A DNA stretch of 64,000 nucleotides. It comes from UBA7916 sp036121365 (GTDB taxonomy: Bacteria; Pseudomonadota; Gammaproteobacteria; Comchoanobacterales; Comchoanobacteraceae). Both the position numbers and the translations under genes were made by a program. The stretch's first letter is position 1. Each line of letters begins with the position of its first letter. The notes under the pieces were generated by a model, which saw only the letters and a list, made by a program, of their open reading frames with translations, was not told the DNA's origin and searched no databases. This document shows, piece after piece, positions 27,158-37,300 of this stretch. Location: NCBI GenBank assembly GCA_036121365.1, contig JAZAFR010000026.1:60461-124460 (forward strand), read 5' to 3'.

Positions 27158-28939
27158 TTAGTCACAAGATGATTTGGTATACCAGCTTGCAAGATCAATG
27201 CCATATCCAGGATGTTTTTTTGGTGGCGATATGCACGTCCAATATGCCACACGGTCATAGTCAATATACCAATGTGGAATGACTGTATAGTTCCACATTA
27301 AAACTCTATCTAAGGCTTGCATCTGTGCGGTGCGTTTTTGAAAGTTTTCGGTGTTTTTAATTTGTGTTGTGATATCGTCGATGACTGGATTATCGAGCCC
27401 TATGATGTTATTGGAACCCAAGATAGATGCTTGTGAGGAGTGCCAGTATAAATAGGGTTGGCTGCCTGGGTTGCTTGATACAGACCAGGTGAATGTGGTC
27501 ATGTCAAAGTCAAATTTCTTGATTCTGGCAATCCAATCACTGGGTGATATTAATTGTATTTCCATATTTATGCCAATCTTTTTTAGTTCTTTTTGATAGG
27601 GCAGTGCAATGCGTTTCATTGAGGGAGAGTTGAGTAGTAAAGTGAAGCGTAATGGTTGTCCTGTTTTTTGATTGACCCTTTTTTTTCCTTGTAATTTCCA
27701 GTCACTGGCATCAAGTAGAGTTTGTGCTTCTACCAGTTTTTCATGGCTGAGTTTTTTTTCAAATTTGAATGGATCTTGCCAGAGTTCTTGTGGTAAAGAA
27801 TGTTTATAAGGTTCGAGTATTTGTGACTCTACGAGACTGATGGGTTCTGATGCGGTGAATGGACTGCTTGGAAAGAAACTTTGACTACGTATGTATGTGT
27901 CATAAAAAAGATTTTGATTCAGCCATTCAAAGTTAAAAGCCAGATTGAGGGCTTTTCTAACTGTAATGTCGTTGAATGGTGGTGTTCTAAGATTCATTGC
28001 AAAAGCTTGCATGACATTGGGGTTTTTGTTCTTAATGGTTTCTATTTTGATGAGTCCTTGCTCAAACTCGTCTCCTTGATACTGTGTTTTCCAAAATTTT
28101 GCGATGTTTTCTGACCTCCAATCGTATCGGTGCGCTTTAAATGCTGTGAGTGCAATATTTTGATCTTTGAAGTATTTGTATAGGATGTTTTTGAAGTTGT
28201 TTCGGCCACGATTGATGGGTAGGTGTTTGCCCCAGTAGTTTTCGTTTCTTGTATAATTGATTTTTTGACCAATTTGAAAATCGGATATTTGATATGGACC
28301 AGTGGTCAATAGTGGTTTCAGTGTGGTCTTTTCAAAGTCTCTTTTTTCAAGATCTGCTTTGGATAAGACAGGCAGTTTTGCAATATTAAAAATGAGGTCT
28401 TGGCTTTGGTTGGATGTTTTGATCTTAAATATCACTGTGTCTGAGGAGGGGGTTTCCACTGCTTCAATGTTTGTAAATATTTGTTTATAAACGGGATGTC
28501 CTTTTTGTACGAGTGTGTTAAAAGTGTAAGAGACATCAGCTGCCGTGACTTTTGTTTGGTCATTGAATTTGACTTCTTCTCTTAGTTTGACGGTGAATGT
28601 TTTATTTTCTTTGTCGTATGCAAAGGTCTCAGCAATTAATCCGTAGATAGTATTGTCTTCATCAAAAGTGTTTACCCCCAGTGTTTCATAACTCCAATTT
28701 AGACCACTTGCTTGTACTCCAGAAATGATAAATGGATTGAGATTATTGAAGCTACCTTGGCTGGCTAAGCGTATGGTTCCTGTTTTTGGTGCTTGGGTAT
28801 TCACATAGTCAAGCTGTTCAAATGTACTGGGATATTTGATTTCGGTATTGCTGAATGCATGGCTGGGACCAAAGCTTGATTGTGCCATGAGACATGGAGT
28901 CAGCAAAATGATGGCGAATGTTTTTAAGTGATGCTGCAT
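27158..28939 (-). CDS. yejA: Extracellular solute-binding protein, YejA-like (first copy)
   Basis: 593 residues from the ATG at 28939; the longest frame opens at a TTG (28975). No strong Shine-Dalgarno for either. A signal peptide covers about the first 30 residues. The mature part has L-N-P-F-I-I-S-G near residue 70, A-A-D-V-S-Y-T-F and V-R-K-A-L-N-L-A-F-N-F-E-W, all typical of YejA. It heads the minus-strand run yejA, BASS carrier, second SBP, yejB, yejE, yejF. Confidence 0.9.
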   Translation of the reverse strand: MQHHLKTFAIILLTPCLMAQSSFGPSHAFSNTEIKYPSTFEQLDYVNTQAPKTGTIRLASQGSFNNLNPFIISGVQASGLNWSYETLGVNTFDEDNTIYGLIAETFAYDKENKTFTVKLREEVKFNDQTKVTAADVSYTFNTLVQKGHPVYKQIFTNIEAVETPSSDTVIFKIKTSNQSQDLIFNIAKLPVLSKADLEKRDFEKTTLKPLLTTGPYQISDFQIGQKINYTRNENYWGKHLPINRGRNNFKNILYKYFKDQNIALTAFKAHRYDWRSENIAKFWKTQYQGDEFEQGLIKIETIKNKNPNVMQAFAMNLRTPPFNDITVRKALNLAFNFEWLNQNLFYDTYIRSQSFFPSSPFTASEPISLVESQILEPYKHSLPQELWQDPFKFEKKLSHEKLVEAQTLLDASDWKLQGKKRVNQKTGQPLRFTLLLNSPSMKRIALPYQKELKKIGINMEIQLISPSDWIARIKKFDFDMTTFTWSVSSNPGSQPYLYWHSSQASILGSNNIIGLDNPVIDDITTQIKNTENFQKRTAQMQALDRVLMWNYTVIPHWYIDYDRVAYWTCISPPKKHPGYGIDLASWYTKSSCD

Positions 28940-29039
28940 GATGAATTGTTTCAAGTGATGTGATAGCTTAATCAATTATTGTTTTAACCGCAATGGCTTC
29001 GTGTTATAGTTTATTAGATTATCTTCTTAGGAGTATATT

Positions 29040-29309
29040 GTGATTGCATATGAAATTTATTTTACGGGACATGTTCAAGGTGTATATTTTCGTGTAAACA
29101 CCAAAGAAGTGTCTGCTTCTTTTCAAGTTTCTGGTTATGTTCAAAACTGTGCAGATGGACGTGTGTATCTATGGGTGCAAGGTGAAGAGGATCAGATTGA
29201 AGATTTTGTCGATGCAATCAAAGAGCGCATGAAAGGGCATGTAGAGAGTGTGGAAAAAATACGGACGCAGTGTGATTCTAGTTTAAATGATTTTCAAATC
29301 CGCTATTAA
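29040..29309 (+). CDS. acyP: Acylphosphatase
   Basis: 89 residues. The acylphosphatase signatures G-H-V-Q-G-V-Y-F-R (catalytic Arg at its end) and G-Y-V-Q-N-C-A-D-G-R-V (catalytic Asn) are both present. Hydrolyses the carboxyl-phosphate bond of acyl phosphates. GTG start with AGGAG about 7 nt upstream. Single gene on the plus strand between convergent and divergent neighbours. Confidence 0.95.
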   Translation: MIAYEIYFTGHVQGVYFRVNTKEVSASFQVSGYVQNCADGRVYLWVQGEEDQIEDFVDAIKERMKGHVESVEKIRTQCDSSLNDFQIRY

Positions 29310-29363
29310 AGACAATAGTGCATTAATTATTTTGAAAATATTCATTGTGAGACTCTCGGATTA

Positions 29364-30929
29364 TTATGCCAATAATTGCTTCGTCACTAGAATTCCAATT
29401 AGAAAACCAATAATGAGATACGGTATTTGCGATTGTTGGTGTTGTTTATCTGATTTGTTATCGATATAACTGATTTCAATTGGCGCTTGTTTGTGTTTTG
29501 GATTGGCCACATTATGCAAGATCTTTGGTATTTGTTGTGTGATTTGATATAAGCTGTCTTGAACGCTGTAGCGGTTGTTGATCCACTGTTCTACATAAGG
29601 CTTTGCATTTTCCCATAGATTGAGTTCTGGATCCAGTCTTCTTGCTATTGCTTCGATATTGAAAATCGTTTTTTGTAATAAAAAAAGTTGCGGTTGTACA
29701 ACCATTTTATATTGCTTTGCTATTTGAATCAGATCAGCAAGTACTTTAGCAAAACTAATGTCTTTTAGTGGTTTTGCATAGAGTGGCTCGCCGATGGATC
29801 GAATCTGACTCATCATATTTTGTTGATTTTTCATATCTGGAATCCATCCTGATTCTATATGTAGTTCAATGATTTTCTCATAATCTCGATTGAAAAATGC
29901 AAGTAGATTTTGTGCAATATAAAATTGATCTGTTTGTGTCATTGATCCCACGATACCGAAGTCAACCAAAGAGACAATTGGCTTTTTAGGGTCTTTGATG
30001 TCAATGAGTATATTCCCTGGGTGCATGTCTGCATGAAAAAAATTGTATTTGAATGCTTGATCTAAAAATAGCATCAAGATACTGATTGCGATTTGTTTTT
30101 TATTCACTTTTTTGGGTAAATCAGCGTGTTTTTTTTGGATTTTAATGCCTGGTAAAAATTCCGTTACGAGTATGTTTTTTCTGCAGTATTTCCACATCAT
30201 TTTTGGGATTTTAATGTCACTGTGGTTCATTGCATTTCTGTACATTTGTGAACAGTTCGCAGCTTCAATTAAGAGGTCAATTTCATTGTGTATGGATTTA
30301 TCATAATCTTCGACAACGCCTGTGGCATCAATGATGTTGGCATTGGGGTGATATTTGTCAACTATTCTTGCAAAAGCGTATAGTGTTTTGAGGTTTTTTT
30401 GGATTTTTGTTGCGATATTGGGTCTAAGTACCTTAACGACAACTTCTTTACCATTGTGTAGTTGTGCTTTATATACCTGAGCGAGAGATGCTGACCCTAT
30501 GGTTTTTCTATCAAAACTCTTAAATGTTTGTCTTAGAGTTTGTTCAAGGTTTTCCTCAATGATTTTTTTTGCTTCTTCAAAGGGGTATGGGGGCATGTCA
30601 TCTTGTAGAGTCTCGAGCGCTTGCGCGATTTCATTGGGTAGAATGTCTACACGTGTTGAAACCAATTGACCAAATTTTACGAATATGGGGCCCATGTTCT
30701 CAAATGCCTGTATGACTCTTTGCTCTAGAGACATGTTCTTTACTTTGTGATATTGATGTGCCCAGATTAAATTTGCCATTGCATCAAGCAATTTATTTTT
30801 TCCGATGACTAACTGTGGCAGTTGATAAATAATCAGGCTTTTGACGATGTGCCAATTACGAACTGAGATGTATAGAATAGCAAAAAAACAGCGGATTTTT
30901 TTGGTGAATGGGTATGGTTGGTTGTTCAT
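29364..30929 (-). CDS. ubiB: Ubiquinone biosynthesis kinase-like protein UbiB
   Basis: 521 residues of the ABC1/ADCK atypical kinase family: K-F-G-Q near residue 72, the A-rich nucleotide loop G-S-A-S-L-A-Q-V, the catalytic H-A-D-M-H-P-G-N and D-F-G-I-V-G. Two hydrophobic segments at the C-terminus (about 497-515) anchor it to the inner membrane. Needed for ubiquinone synthesis. Its ATG overlaps the ubiJ stop by 4 nt. Confidence 0.95.
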   Translation of the reverse strand: MNNQPYPFTKKIRCFFAILYISVRNWHIVKSLIIYQLPQLVIGKNKLLDAMANLIWAHQYHKVKNMSLEQRVIQAFENMGPIFVKFGQLVSTRVDILPNEIAQALETLQDDMPPYPFEEAKKIIEENLEQTLRQTFKSFDRKTIGSASLAQVYKAQLHNGKEVVVKVLRPNIATKIQKNLKTLYAFARIVDKYHPNANIIDATGVVEDYDKSIHNEIDLLIEAANCSQMYRNAMNHSDIKIPKMMWKYCRKNILVTEFLPGIKIQKKHADLPKKVNKKQIAISILMLFLDQAFKYNFFHADMHPGNILIDIKDPKKPIVSLVDFGIVGSMTQTDQFYIAQNLLAFFNRDYEKIIELHIESGWIPDMKNQQNMMSQIRSIGEPLYAKPLKDISFAKVLADLIQIAKQYKMVVQPQLFLLQKTIFNIEAIARRLDPELNLWENAKPYVEQWINNRYSVQDSLYQITQQIPKILHNVANPKHKQAPIEISYIDNKSDKQHQQSQIPYLIIGFLIGILVTKQLLA

Positions 30930-31528
30930 CGAGGTATCCTTTCTTCTTCCAGTTTGCGTAGTTTTGCTTCCAATAGGTCTATCTGATTGTGCAGAGTGTC
31001 AACTTCCGTATAGAATTTCTTAGCGGCTTGTTTGCTTGGTGAAAGATTGAGTTCATGTTGGATATAATCTCCTGTGGAATGTTTGAGATTATCTCCGTCT
31101 TTTTTGATTTTCTCACAGGCTTTTTTGATTTGAGATGTCATTCCATAAGCCATTGATTTGCCAATTAGTGGTTCGAGCATGTCTTCATAATTTGGTTTGA
31201 ATGAATGTATGTATTTAGACAGTAGGGTGGCGATGTGGTTTTGTCCTTGGATTTGGATTTGGTCTTTGGTTCGTTTTCCTTGCAAACTTTGTAATAGGGC
31301 GCTCAGTGTGGTTGTCATACTGACGGTGACTGTCTCATGCTCATTGGCTTTTCTGAGTGTGATTTTGTCTGAGTGGATGATGAAATAAAAGCTGATTTTT
31401 GGTTGTTCCAAATGTAGTAGTATGGGTTTTTCATACAATTCAGTCCAGCGTTTGTGATTTGTGATCTGGTGTTTGATTGCGTGAGAAAATGCACTTTCTA
31501 ATGTGGATATGAGTAGTCTTGTTAACAT
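30926..31528 (-). CDS. ubiJ: Ubiquinone biosynthesis accessory factor UbiJ
   Basis: 200 residues. An N-terminal SCP2-like lipid-binding domain (about 1-115) and a C-terminal coiled coil ending L-L-E-A-K-L-R-K-L-E. UbiJ scaffolds the cytosolic ubiquinone-synthesis complex. Position between ubiE and ubiB with overlaps on both sides is diagnostic. GAGG is 6 nt before the ATG. Confidence 0.9.
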   Translation of the reverse strand: MLTRLLISTLESAFSHAIKHQITNHKRWTELYEKPILLHLEQPKISFYFIIHSDKITLRKANEHETVTVSMTTTLSALLQSLQGKRTKDQIQIQGQNHIATLLSKYIHSFKPNYEDMLEPLIGKSMAYGMTSQIKKACEKIKKDGDNLKHSTGDYIQHELNLSPSKQAAKKFYTEVDTLHNQIDLLEAKLRKLEEERIPR

Positions 31529-32274
31529 TTTATTCCTCTATATATGCCAATTAACCCTGACAGTAATTTTGTGATTTTCACTGCCTCAAATCCTGTTTCT
31601 TGTAATTTCTTTTGTAGTGTTTCTGGAGACATCTGTTTTTCAATGGATTCAATTAAATATTGATAGCTGTGTTTTTGTTGAGCTATCCATTGTCCAATTT
31701 CAGGGATAATGGATGCATAGCCCTGATAAAGTTTATCGATGATCTGAGCTTGAGGTTTGGAGAATTCCAATATGACGATTTGTCCACCGGGCTTCAACAC
31801 GCGATAGATCTCATTTAAGCCTTTATCCTGATCTGTAAAATTTCGAAATCCAAAGGCACAGATGACAAGATTAAAACTTTGGTCTTTAAATGGGAGGTGT
31901 TCGGCAAAACTCATGACAAAACTGATGGGTTTGTGAATGCCATGGTTTAGTAATCTATCTCTACCCACGTCAAGCATATTTGCGTTTGGATCTGTGGCGA
32001 TGATGTGTGCTTTTGGTTGGCTCTGGTGTAAGTATTGGGTGATGTCACAGCTGCCACAGGCAAGATCCAATGCCATATCTCCTGGATATAAGTGCGTATA
32101 TTCTACGGCTTTTTTTTTCCAGTGTGTGTGCATGCCCAGTGACATGATCTCATTCATGAGGTCATAATTTTCGGCACTGCCACTGAAAACCTGCTGGACT
32201 TTCTCTGTTTTGACGTGCTTTGCGACTTTTTCAAATCCAAAATCCACAGGTGATGTTTTTTCTGATCGGCTCAT
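31522..32274 (-). CDS. ubiE: Ubiquinone/menaquinone C-methyltransferase UbiE
   Basis: 250 residues. SAM-binding motif D-L-A-C-G-S-C-D-I-T, the UbiE stretch Y-D-L-M-N-E-I-M-S-L-G and G-F-R-N-F-T-D. The open frame extends to an ATG at 32340, but I place the start at 32274 because this gives the E. coli-like N-terminus (F-G-F-x-x-V-A-K) and length (251 in E. coli), and because a hairpin lies between the two ATGs. Neither start has a good Shine-Dalgarno. Confidence 0.93.
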   Translation of the reverse strand: MSRSEKTSPVDFGFEKVAKHVKTEKVQQVFSGSAENYDLMNEIMSLGMHTHWKKKAVEYTHLYPGDMALDLACGSCDITQYLHQSQPKAHIIATDPNANMLDVGRDRLLNHGIHKPISFVMSFAEHLPFKDQSFNLVICAFGFRNFTDQDKGLNEIYRVLKPGGQIVILEFSKPQAQIIDKLYQGYASIIPEIGQWIAQQKHSYQYLIESIEKQMSPETLQKKLQETGFEAVKITKLLSGLIGIYRGIKC

Positions 32275-32296
32275 ATTTAGTAGATTAGTTGATAAA

Positions 32297-32340
32297 ATGT
32301 CGGCATGCAATACCTCTTTGGATATTTTACATGCCGACAT
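32297..32340 (-). terminator. Hairpin between the orphan membrane gene and ubiE
   Basis: Perfect 11-bp inverted repeat: ATGTCGGCATG at 32297-32307 and its complement at 32330-32340, with a 22-nt loop. On the minus strand it is followed by TTTTATC, so it could end the transcript of the gene at 32367-34214, which stops 26 nt upstream. The loop is long for an intrinsic terminator; a protein-binding site or mRNA control element for ubiE is the alternative. Confidence 0.45.
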
Positions 32341-32366
32341 CCTTTTGAGATGGTTTTATCTCATAT

Positions 32367-34214
32367 TTAAGCTGCTTTGGCACCTTTTGCGTGTAGTTTT
32401 TCCTCTTCTGAACCTTGTCCAAAAAAACTGAATAGTTTATTTTTCACTTGCTCTGTGGTTTCAGAGACATCTTTTTGGGTTGGGATCCATCCATCCTCAA
32501 TGATATCTTCTGCTGCTTCAGCTTGCAGTTTTGTGACAATGATTGCTCCGCCCATGCTGAATATGCCAAATAATCCTTGAAATAGGCGTTCACAGGGTGT
32601 CTTAATCAGTCTTAGTGCAGATAAAATTCCGTGTGGTGCAAATGTGTTAACACAGTTGCAAAATATTTGGCCTAAGGCACTGAATATGGTTGCTGACCAA
32701 AAGAATACGGAGGCGTTGGACTCTTGTCTTAAATCTTCAGAACGAGATTTGGGTTTTGCAGTTGTTGCGACGTTGAGCAGCAATGCCGTAGACATCAACA
32801 CAGTGATGAATGCCGAATAGGCCCCAAAGCCTTTTTGGAAAAGTGTTGCGTTCATTAAGCTGTCCGCACTGGTGATTTTTCCTGGAGTCAATAAAATAGC
32901 AAGACTGTACAGTAAGATGGCTGCTTGAATCCCTGAGTAATAATTCATGATACAGGCACTCAAAGCGCATCCAAATGCCAAAGTATTTCCCAGTAAAGGT
33001 CTATTGGTTAACCATTTCCAAGTATCGCCCTGTTCCTTTTTATCTTGATCTTTCAAGAACTCTATGACTTCCATTTGTAGTGATGTTGTTTCTTTGGAAG
33101 TCCTGGCATATGCTTGGTAGTCATCTGTGAGCATGTGGTAGGCTAGTTTGTCGATGGTCTTGTCACTGAATGTTTTGAATGATTGGCTGGTTAGGAAAAA
33201 TGCGCAAATGAAGCCAGCTGCCCAACCAACAGCGAGAATTCCCAGCATCATCGGCATATAACTTGCAGGTAAGGCCAATGTTGCTAAATTTTTTGTTTGG
33301 AATAGCACGGTTAGCATGACGGTGTAGAATGTGAAAAATACGCCAAAGGAATTGATGCTGATGTAGTTCATTGCGTTCAATATCATTGGGATACATTTTT
33401 TAAAGAAAGATATGAGTTGTAATTTTATGCCTGCTTTTTTCTGGTCTTCTGCATGATTGACGCCTGATAATCCAATGTTATGCTGTTTGCTCAATGTGCT
33501 GGATACAAAAGCATAGCAAATGGATAAAGTTTTATCCTCCTTGCTTAACTCTTTTATTGCTTTGACGGTATAGTCTTCAGTAGTTTTATCATATTTTGCA
33601 GTTGCGTGTTCTTTTTTTCTTTCAATCTCGAAGAGTTTGATTGTTGGCTGATAGATTTTGTCTAAATACTCTCTAGCCTGTTCTTTTGACTTCAATGCAC
33701 TTTTGAAGTCTTCTTGATTACAGAGTATTTTGCGTAGCTCTGGCTCTGTCTTTTGTGCAGTGGCCATTTTGAAGAGACGTTCAGCTGTTTTCAGATGGTC
33801 TTCAATTTGTCTGTCTTTTGCACTTGCTTCAGAAAATAATTCTTCGATTTTCAGTTTAGCTGGTTGGTAATACGCATTGGTCCACAGTACAGTTTGAAAT
33901 ACACACGAAGGAACAATGATGGCCCATTCTAGTAGACTTCCCAGGATGCCACTAAATTGGCTTGCCACTGATAAGAATGTGATATAGGTTCCGAATCCAA
34001 ATGAGAGGCCTGTTACAAATGTTAAGAAGCCTATAACATATAGAAGTGTGTTTTTGAGTGTTGAATTGGTTGCCAGCTTGTCTTTATTTGTATCTTTAAA
34101 GGATTTGTTTTTTTGTGTGCTTGTATTGAATGTTTTTATAAGGGGGCTAAACATTTTTCTTATGCTGTCAATGACCCCATATTCACTAGATAAACTGGAC
34201 GTTTGATTTGCCAT
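32367..34214 (-). CDS. Large orphan polytopic membrane protein
   Basis: 615 residues, no family recognised. About ten hydrophobic segments in three groups (near 57-115, 272-355 and 412-580), separated by a long charged helical region (about 125-265) and ending in a charged tail. No signal peptide, no transporter motif I can name. AAGGAAAG lies about 7 nt before the ATG, and a promoter with both consensus hexamers lies upstream. It interrupts an otherwise housekeeping region (ubi genes and ileS), which suggests an accessory gene, possibly an inclusion- or vacuole-membrane protein; that is speculation. Confidence 0.75.
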   Translation of the reverse strand: MANQTSSLSSEYGVIDSIRKMFSPLIKTFNTSTQKNKSFKDTNKDKLATNSTLKNTLLYVIGFLTFVTGLSFGFGTYITFLSVASQFSGILGSLLEWAIIVPSCVFQTVLWTNAYYQPAKLKIEELFSEASAKDRQIEDHLKTAERLFKMATAQKTEPELRKILCNQEDFKSALKSKEQAREYLDKIYQPTIKLFEIERKKEHATAKYDKTTEDYTVKAIKELSKEDKTLSICYAFVSSTLSKQHNIGLSGVNHAEDQKKAGIKLQLISFFKKCIPMILNAMNYISINSFGVFFTFYTVMLTVLFQTKNLATLALPASYMPMMLGILAVGWAAGFICAFFLTSQSFKTFSDKTIDKLAYHMLTDDYQAYARTSKETTSLQMEVIEFLKDQDKKEQGDTWKWLTNRPLLGNTLAFGCALSACIMNYYSGIQAAILLYSLAILLTPGKITSADSLMNATLFQKGFGAYSAFITVLMSTALLLNVATTAKPKSRSEDLRQESNASVFFWSATIFSALGQIFCNCVNTFAPHGILSALRLIKTPCERLFQGLFGIFSMGGAIIVTKLQAEAAEDIIEDGWIPTQKDVSETTEQVKNKLFSFFGQGSEEEKLHAKGAKAA

Positions 34215-34247
34215 GGTTTTCTTTCCTTAAATTAAAGATGAAGTTTT

Positions 34248-34275
34248 ATTATATATCTGGCAAGTTGGTTGTCAA
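34248..34275 (-). promoter_or_regulatory. Consensus sigma-70 promoter of the orphan membrane gene
   Basis: Minus strand TTGACA (34270-34275), 16-nt spacer, TATAAT (34248-34253): both hexamers perfect. Predicted leader of about 27 nt carries the ribosome binding site. Confidence 0.7.
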
Positions 34276-34304
34276 CCATTGTGTGTCTGTATGTGAATAC
34301 AGTC

Positions 34305-37300
34305 TTAATGTGTGTTCTTTGAAATGTCCAATTTCGCATTTAAACCATCAAATTGTATATCGATGTGGTTTGATTTTGCTTTTTCAATGGGCTCTATCTC
34401 AAAATGGGTGCATAAGGTCTCATCCATGATGTGCGGTTGATGTGCTTTGGCTATGCGCATGAGGTCAGTGTCAGCGTAAATTGTGATCTTTACCCTGTCA
34501 TTGACTTCAAACCCACTTTCCTTTCTGATGTTTTGGATGTTGCTGATTAACTCTCTTGCTTGACCTTCGTCTTTTAGTGTTTGTGTGACTGTTAGATCTA
34601 ACTCTATGGTGACAAATCGATTGGATAATGCGTTGCTGTTGGGCAGTGTTTTCCTATAGATGAGTAGGTCATCTTCAAGTAGGTCGTGTCCATCAATGTT
34701 GATTTTTTTCTCTTTTTCAAATTTGGCAATGTCTGAAAAACTGAGTGCTTGTATTTTTTTATTTAAGATAGGGATTGCTTTGCCCAGAGTTCTACCAAGC
34801 TTGGCTGCATTGATTTTGGCGCTCAGATCAATATAACGGCTTTCATCATGATCAAACTGTATGGTTTTAACATTCAGTTCTTTTTTGAGATAATTGGTCA
34901 AAGGCTTGATGTCTTCGAATATGCCTTGTTGACTGTGTATGATGGTGAGCGTTTGTAGCGGGGTTTTTATTTTTATTTTGGCATCATTTCGACACTGTCT
35001 GCCCAGTAAAATGATCTGTTGTACAATGGACACTGCATGTTCAAGTTCATGCATGGTTTTGTCTTTGTTGTCTTCTGGGTAGTTTTCCATATGAATGGAT
35101 TCTTTTAGATGTTCTTGGGTATGCATTTGTTTAAAGTTCTGATGAATGTGTTCTGACAGAAATGGTGCAAATGGTGCCATGAGTTTTGAAAACTGCATTA
35201 AGGTTTCATAGAGACACTGATAGGCTTGTTTTTTGTCTTCTTCAAGACCTTCAGCCCAGAATCTTTGTCTGTTGAGACGGATATAGGTGTTGGTTAAATC
35301 ATCGAGAAACTCTAATGTGTCAAATACGATGTGGTTCAAATGATAGGACTGCATGTGTTGGTTGATCTGTGCAGTGAGTGTTTGTAATCTGGATTGAATC
35401 CATTGATCTAATATGTTGGTATACTGTATATTTTTTTCGGGATGCCAGTCATCAATTTTGGTATAAGTGGTTAAAAATTTGTAGGCATTATACCAAGGCA
35501 ATAAGACACGTCTGACAATTTCTTTGACTCCGTTGTCGCTGAAGCGCTGCTCTTCCGCTTTGACAAGGTTTGATTGAATTAAATATAGTCTCAGTGCGTC
35601 GGCCCCGTACTGCTCTAATAGTGTGTTGGGTGGGGTATAATTTTTGAGTCTTTTGGACATTTTTTTGCCATCTTCTGCCATGACAATACCATTCACAATG
35701 ACATTCTTAAAGGCTGATTTGCCGAATATTGCCGTGGAAAGTATCGTTAATGTATAAAACCAACCGCGAGTTTGGTCAATCCCTTCACCAATGAATGCGG
35801 CTGGGAATAATTCATTGAACAGTTCTTTGTTTTCAAAAGGATAATGTAATTGCGCAAATGGCATGGCGCCTGATTCAAACCAACAGTCCAGTACTTCAGG
35901 TACGCGCTGGTAGGTGCCTTGTTCACCATCGATCTGGAATGTGATCTCGTTGACAATTTCTGGATGTAGGTCAGTGGCTTTGGTTTTGCTCAATTGCTCT
36001 AACTGCTCAATGGAGCCTATACAGATGATGTTGCCAGTGGTGTCATTTTTCCAAACTGGAATGGGAGTGCCCCAATAACGATTTCTCGATATGGCCCAAT
36101 CTTTTGCATTCTCTAACCATTTTCCGAAACGTCCGTATTTGATGTGCTCAGGGACCCAGTTGATGCTGTCATTGCTGGCCAGGATGTCTTTTTTGATTTT
36201 AGTGACTTCAACATACCAGGAGGGCACTGCTTTATAAATCAATGGAGTATCTGAACGTGGACAATGTGGGTAATTGTGTTCAATCACATCTTGGTGATGG
36301 AGCTGGTTTTTTTCTTTTAGCTTTTTGATGATGATTTTGTTGGCGTCTTTGAAATGTATTCCTTCCAGATCAGGTGTTTTTTCTGAGAAATTTCCATTAT
36401 TGTTTAGCGCACAGATGACTGGTATATTGACTTCTTTACAAACCCTATAGTCGTCTTCACCGTGTGCTGGGGCAAGATGAACAAGCCCAGTTCCATCTGT
36501 TGTGGTGACATAGTCATCTTGTAATATCTGGAATGCACCATTGTCCCTTTCCGCAGAGAAATATTCAAACAGAGGCTGGTAACGTTTGCCAACCAGTTCT
36601 TCTGATTTTAATGTTGAAACCACTTCCAGTTGTTCGTGTTTGGGCATGCTTTCTAGGCAATCTTTGGCGATGATCAAATGTTTTTGGTTGTTTTTATCCC
36701 ATACTTTGATGTATTCATAAGGCCCAATTCCAACGGCTAGGTTTGTTGGCAAGGTCCATGGCGTGGTGGTCCAAATGACCAAATAACAGTCTTCATCTTC
36801 TAACTTTAATAGCACGTGTATGGCTGGGCTTTGTACTTGTTGATAATTGGATGTGGCTTCAAAATTGGACAATCCTGTTCCCAGTACGGTAGAAAATGGA
36901 ACCACTTTTTCACCTTCATAGATCAGTCCCTTCTTCCACAGAGTCTCAAATGCCCACCAAACAGACTCCATAAAATTCGTGTCCATGGTTTTGTAGCAGC
37001 TGTCAAAATCAACCCAACGGCCAATTCGCGTGATGGTGCTTTCCCATTGGCTTGTGTAACGCTGGACAATGGATCTACATGCTTGATTGTAGCCAGCATG
37101 TCCCAGTTTTTTGACGGCGTCTTGTGTTGACATGCCCATGCTTTTGTCGATCTCATGCTCTATGGGTAAGCCATGACAATCCCAACCAAAATACCGAGGC
37201 ACAAAATGTCCTTTCATTTCGAAATAACGTGGAATGACATCCTTGATTGTTGATGCCAATAAATGTCCGTGGTGGGGGAGTCCTGTTGCAAATGGAGGTC

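Noticed and set aside
32275..32340. N-terminal extension of UbiE from the ATG at 32340
   Set aside because: The extra 22 residues have no family counterpart and are encoded by the hairpin; no proper ribosome binding site.
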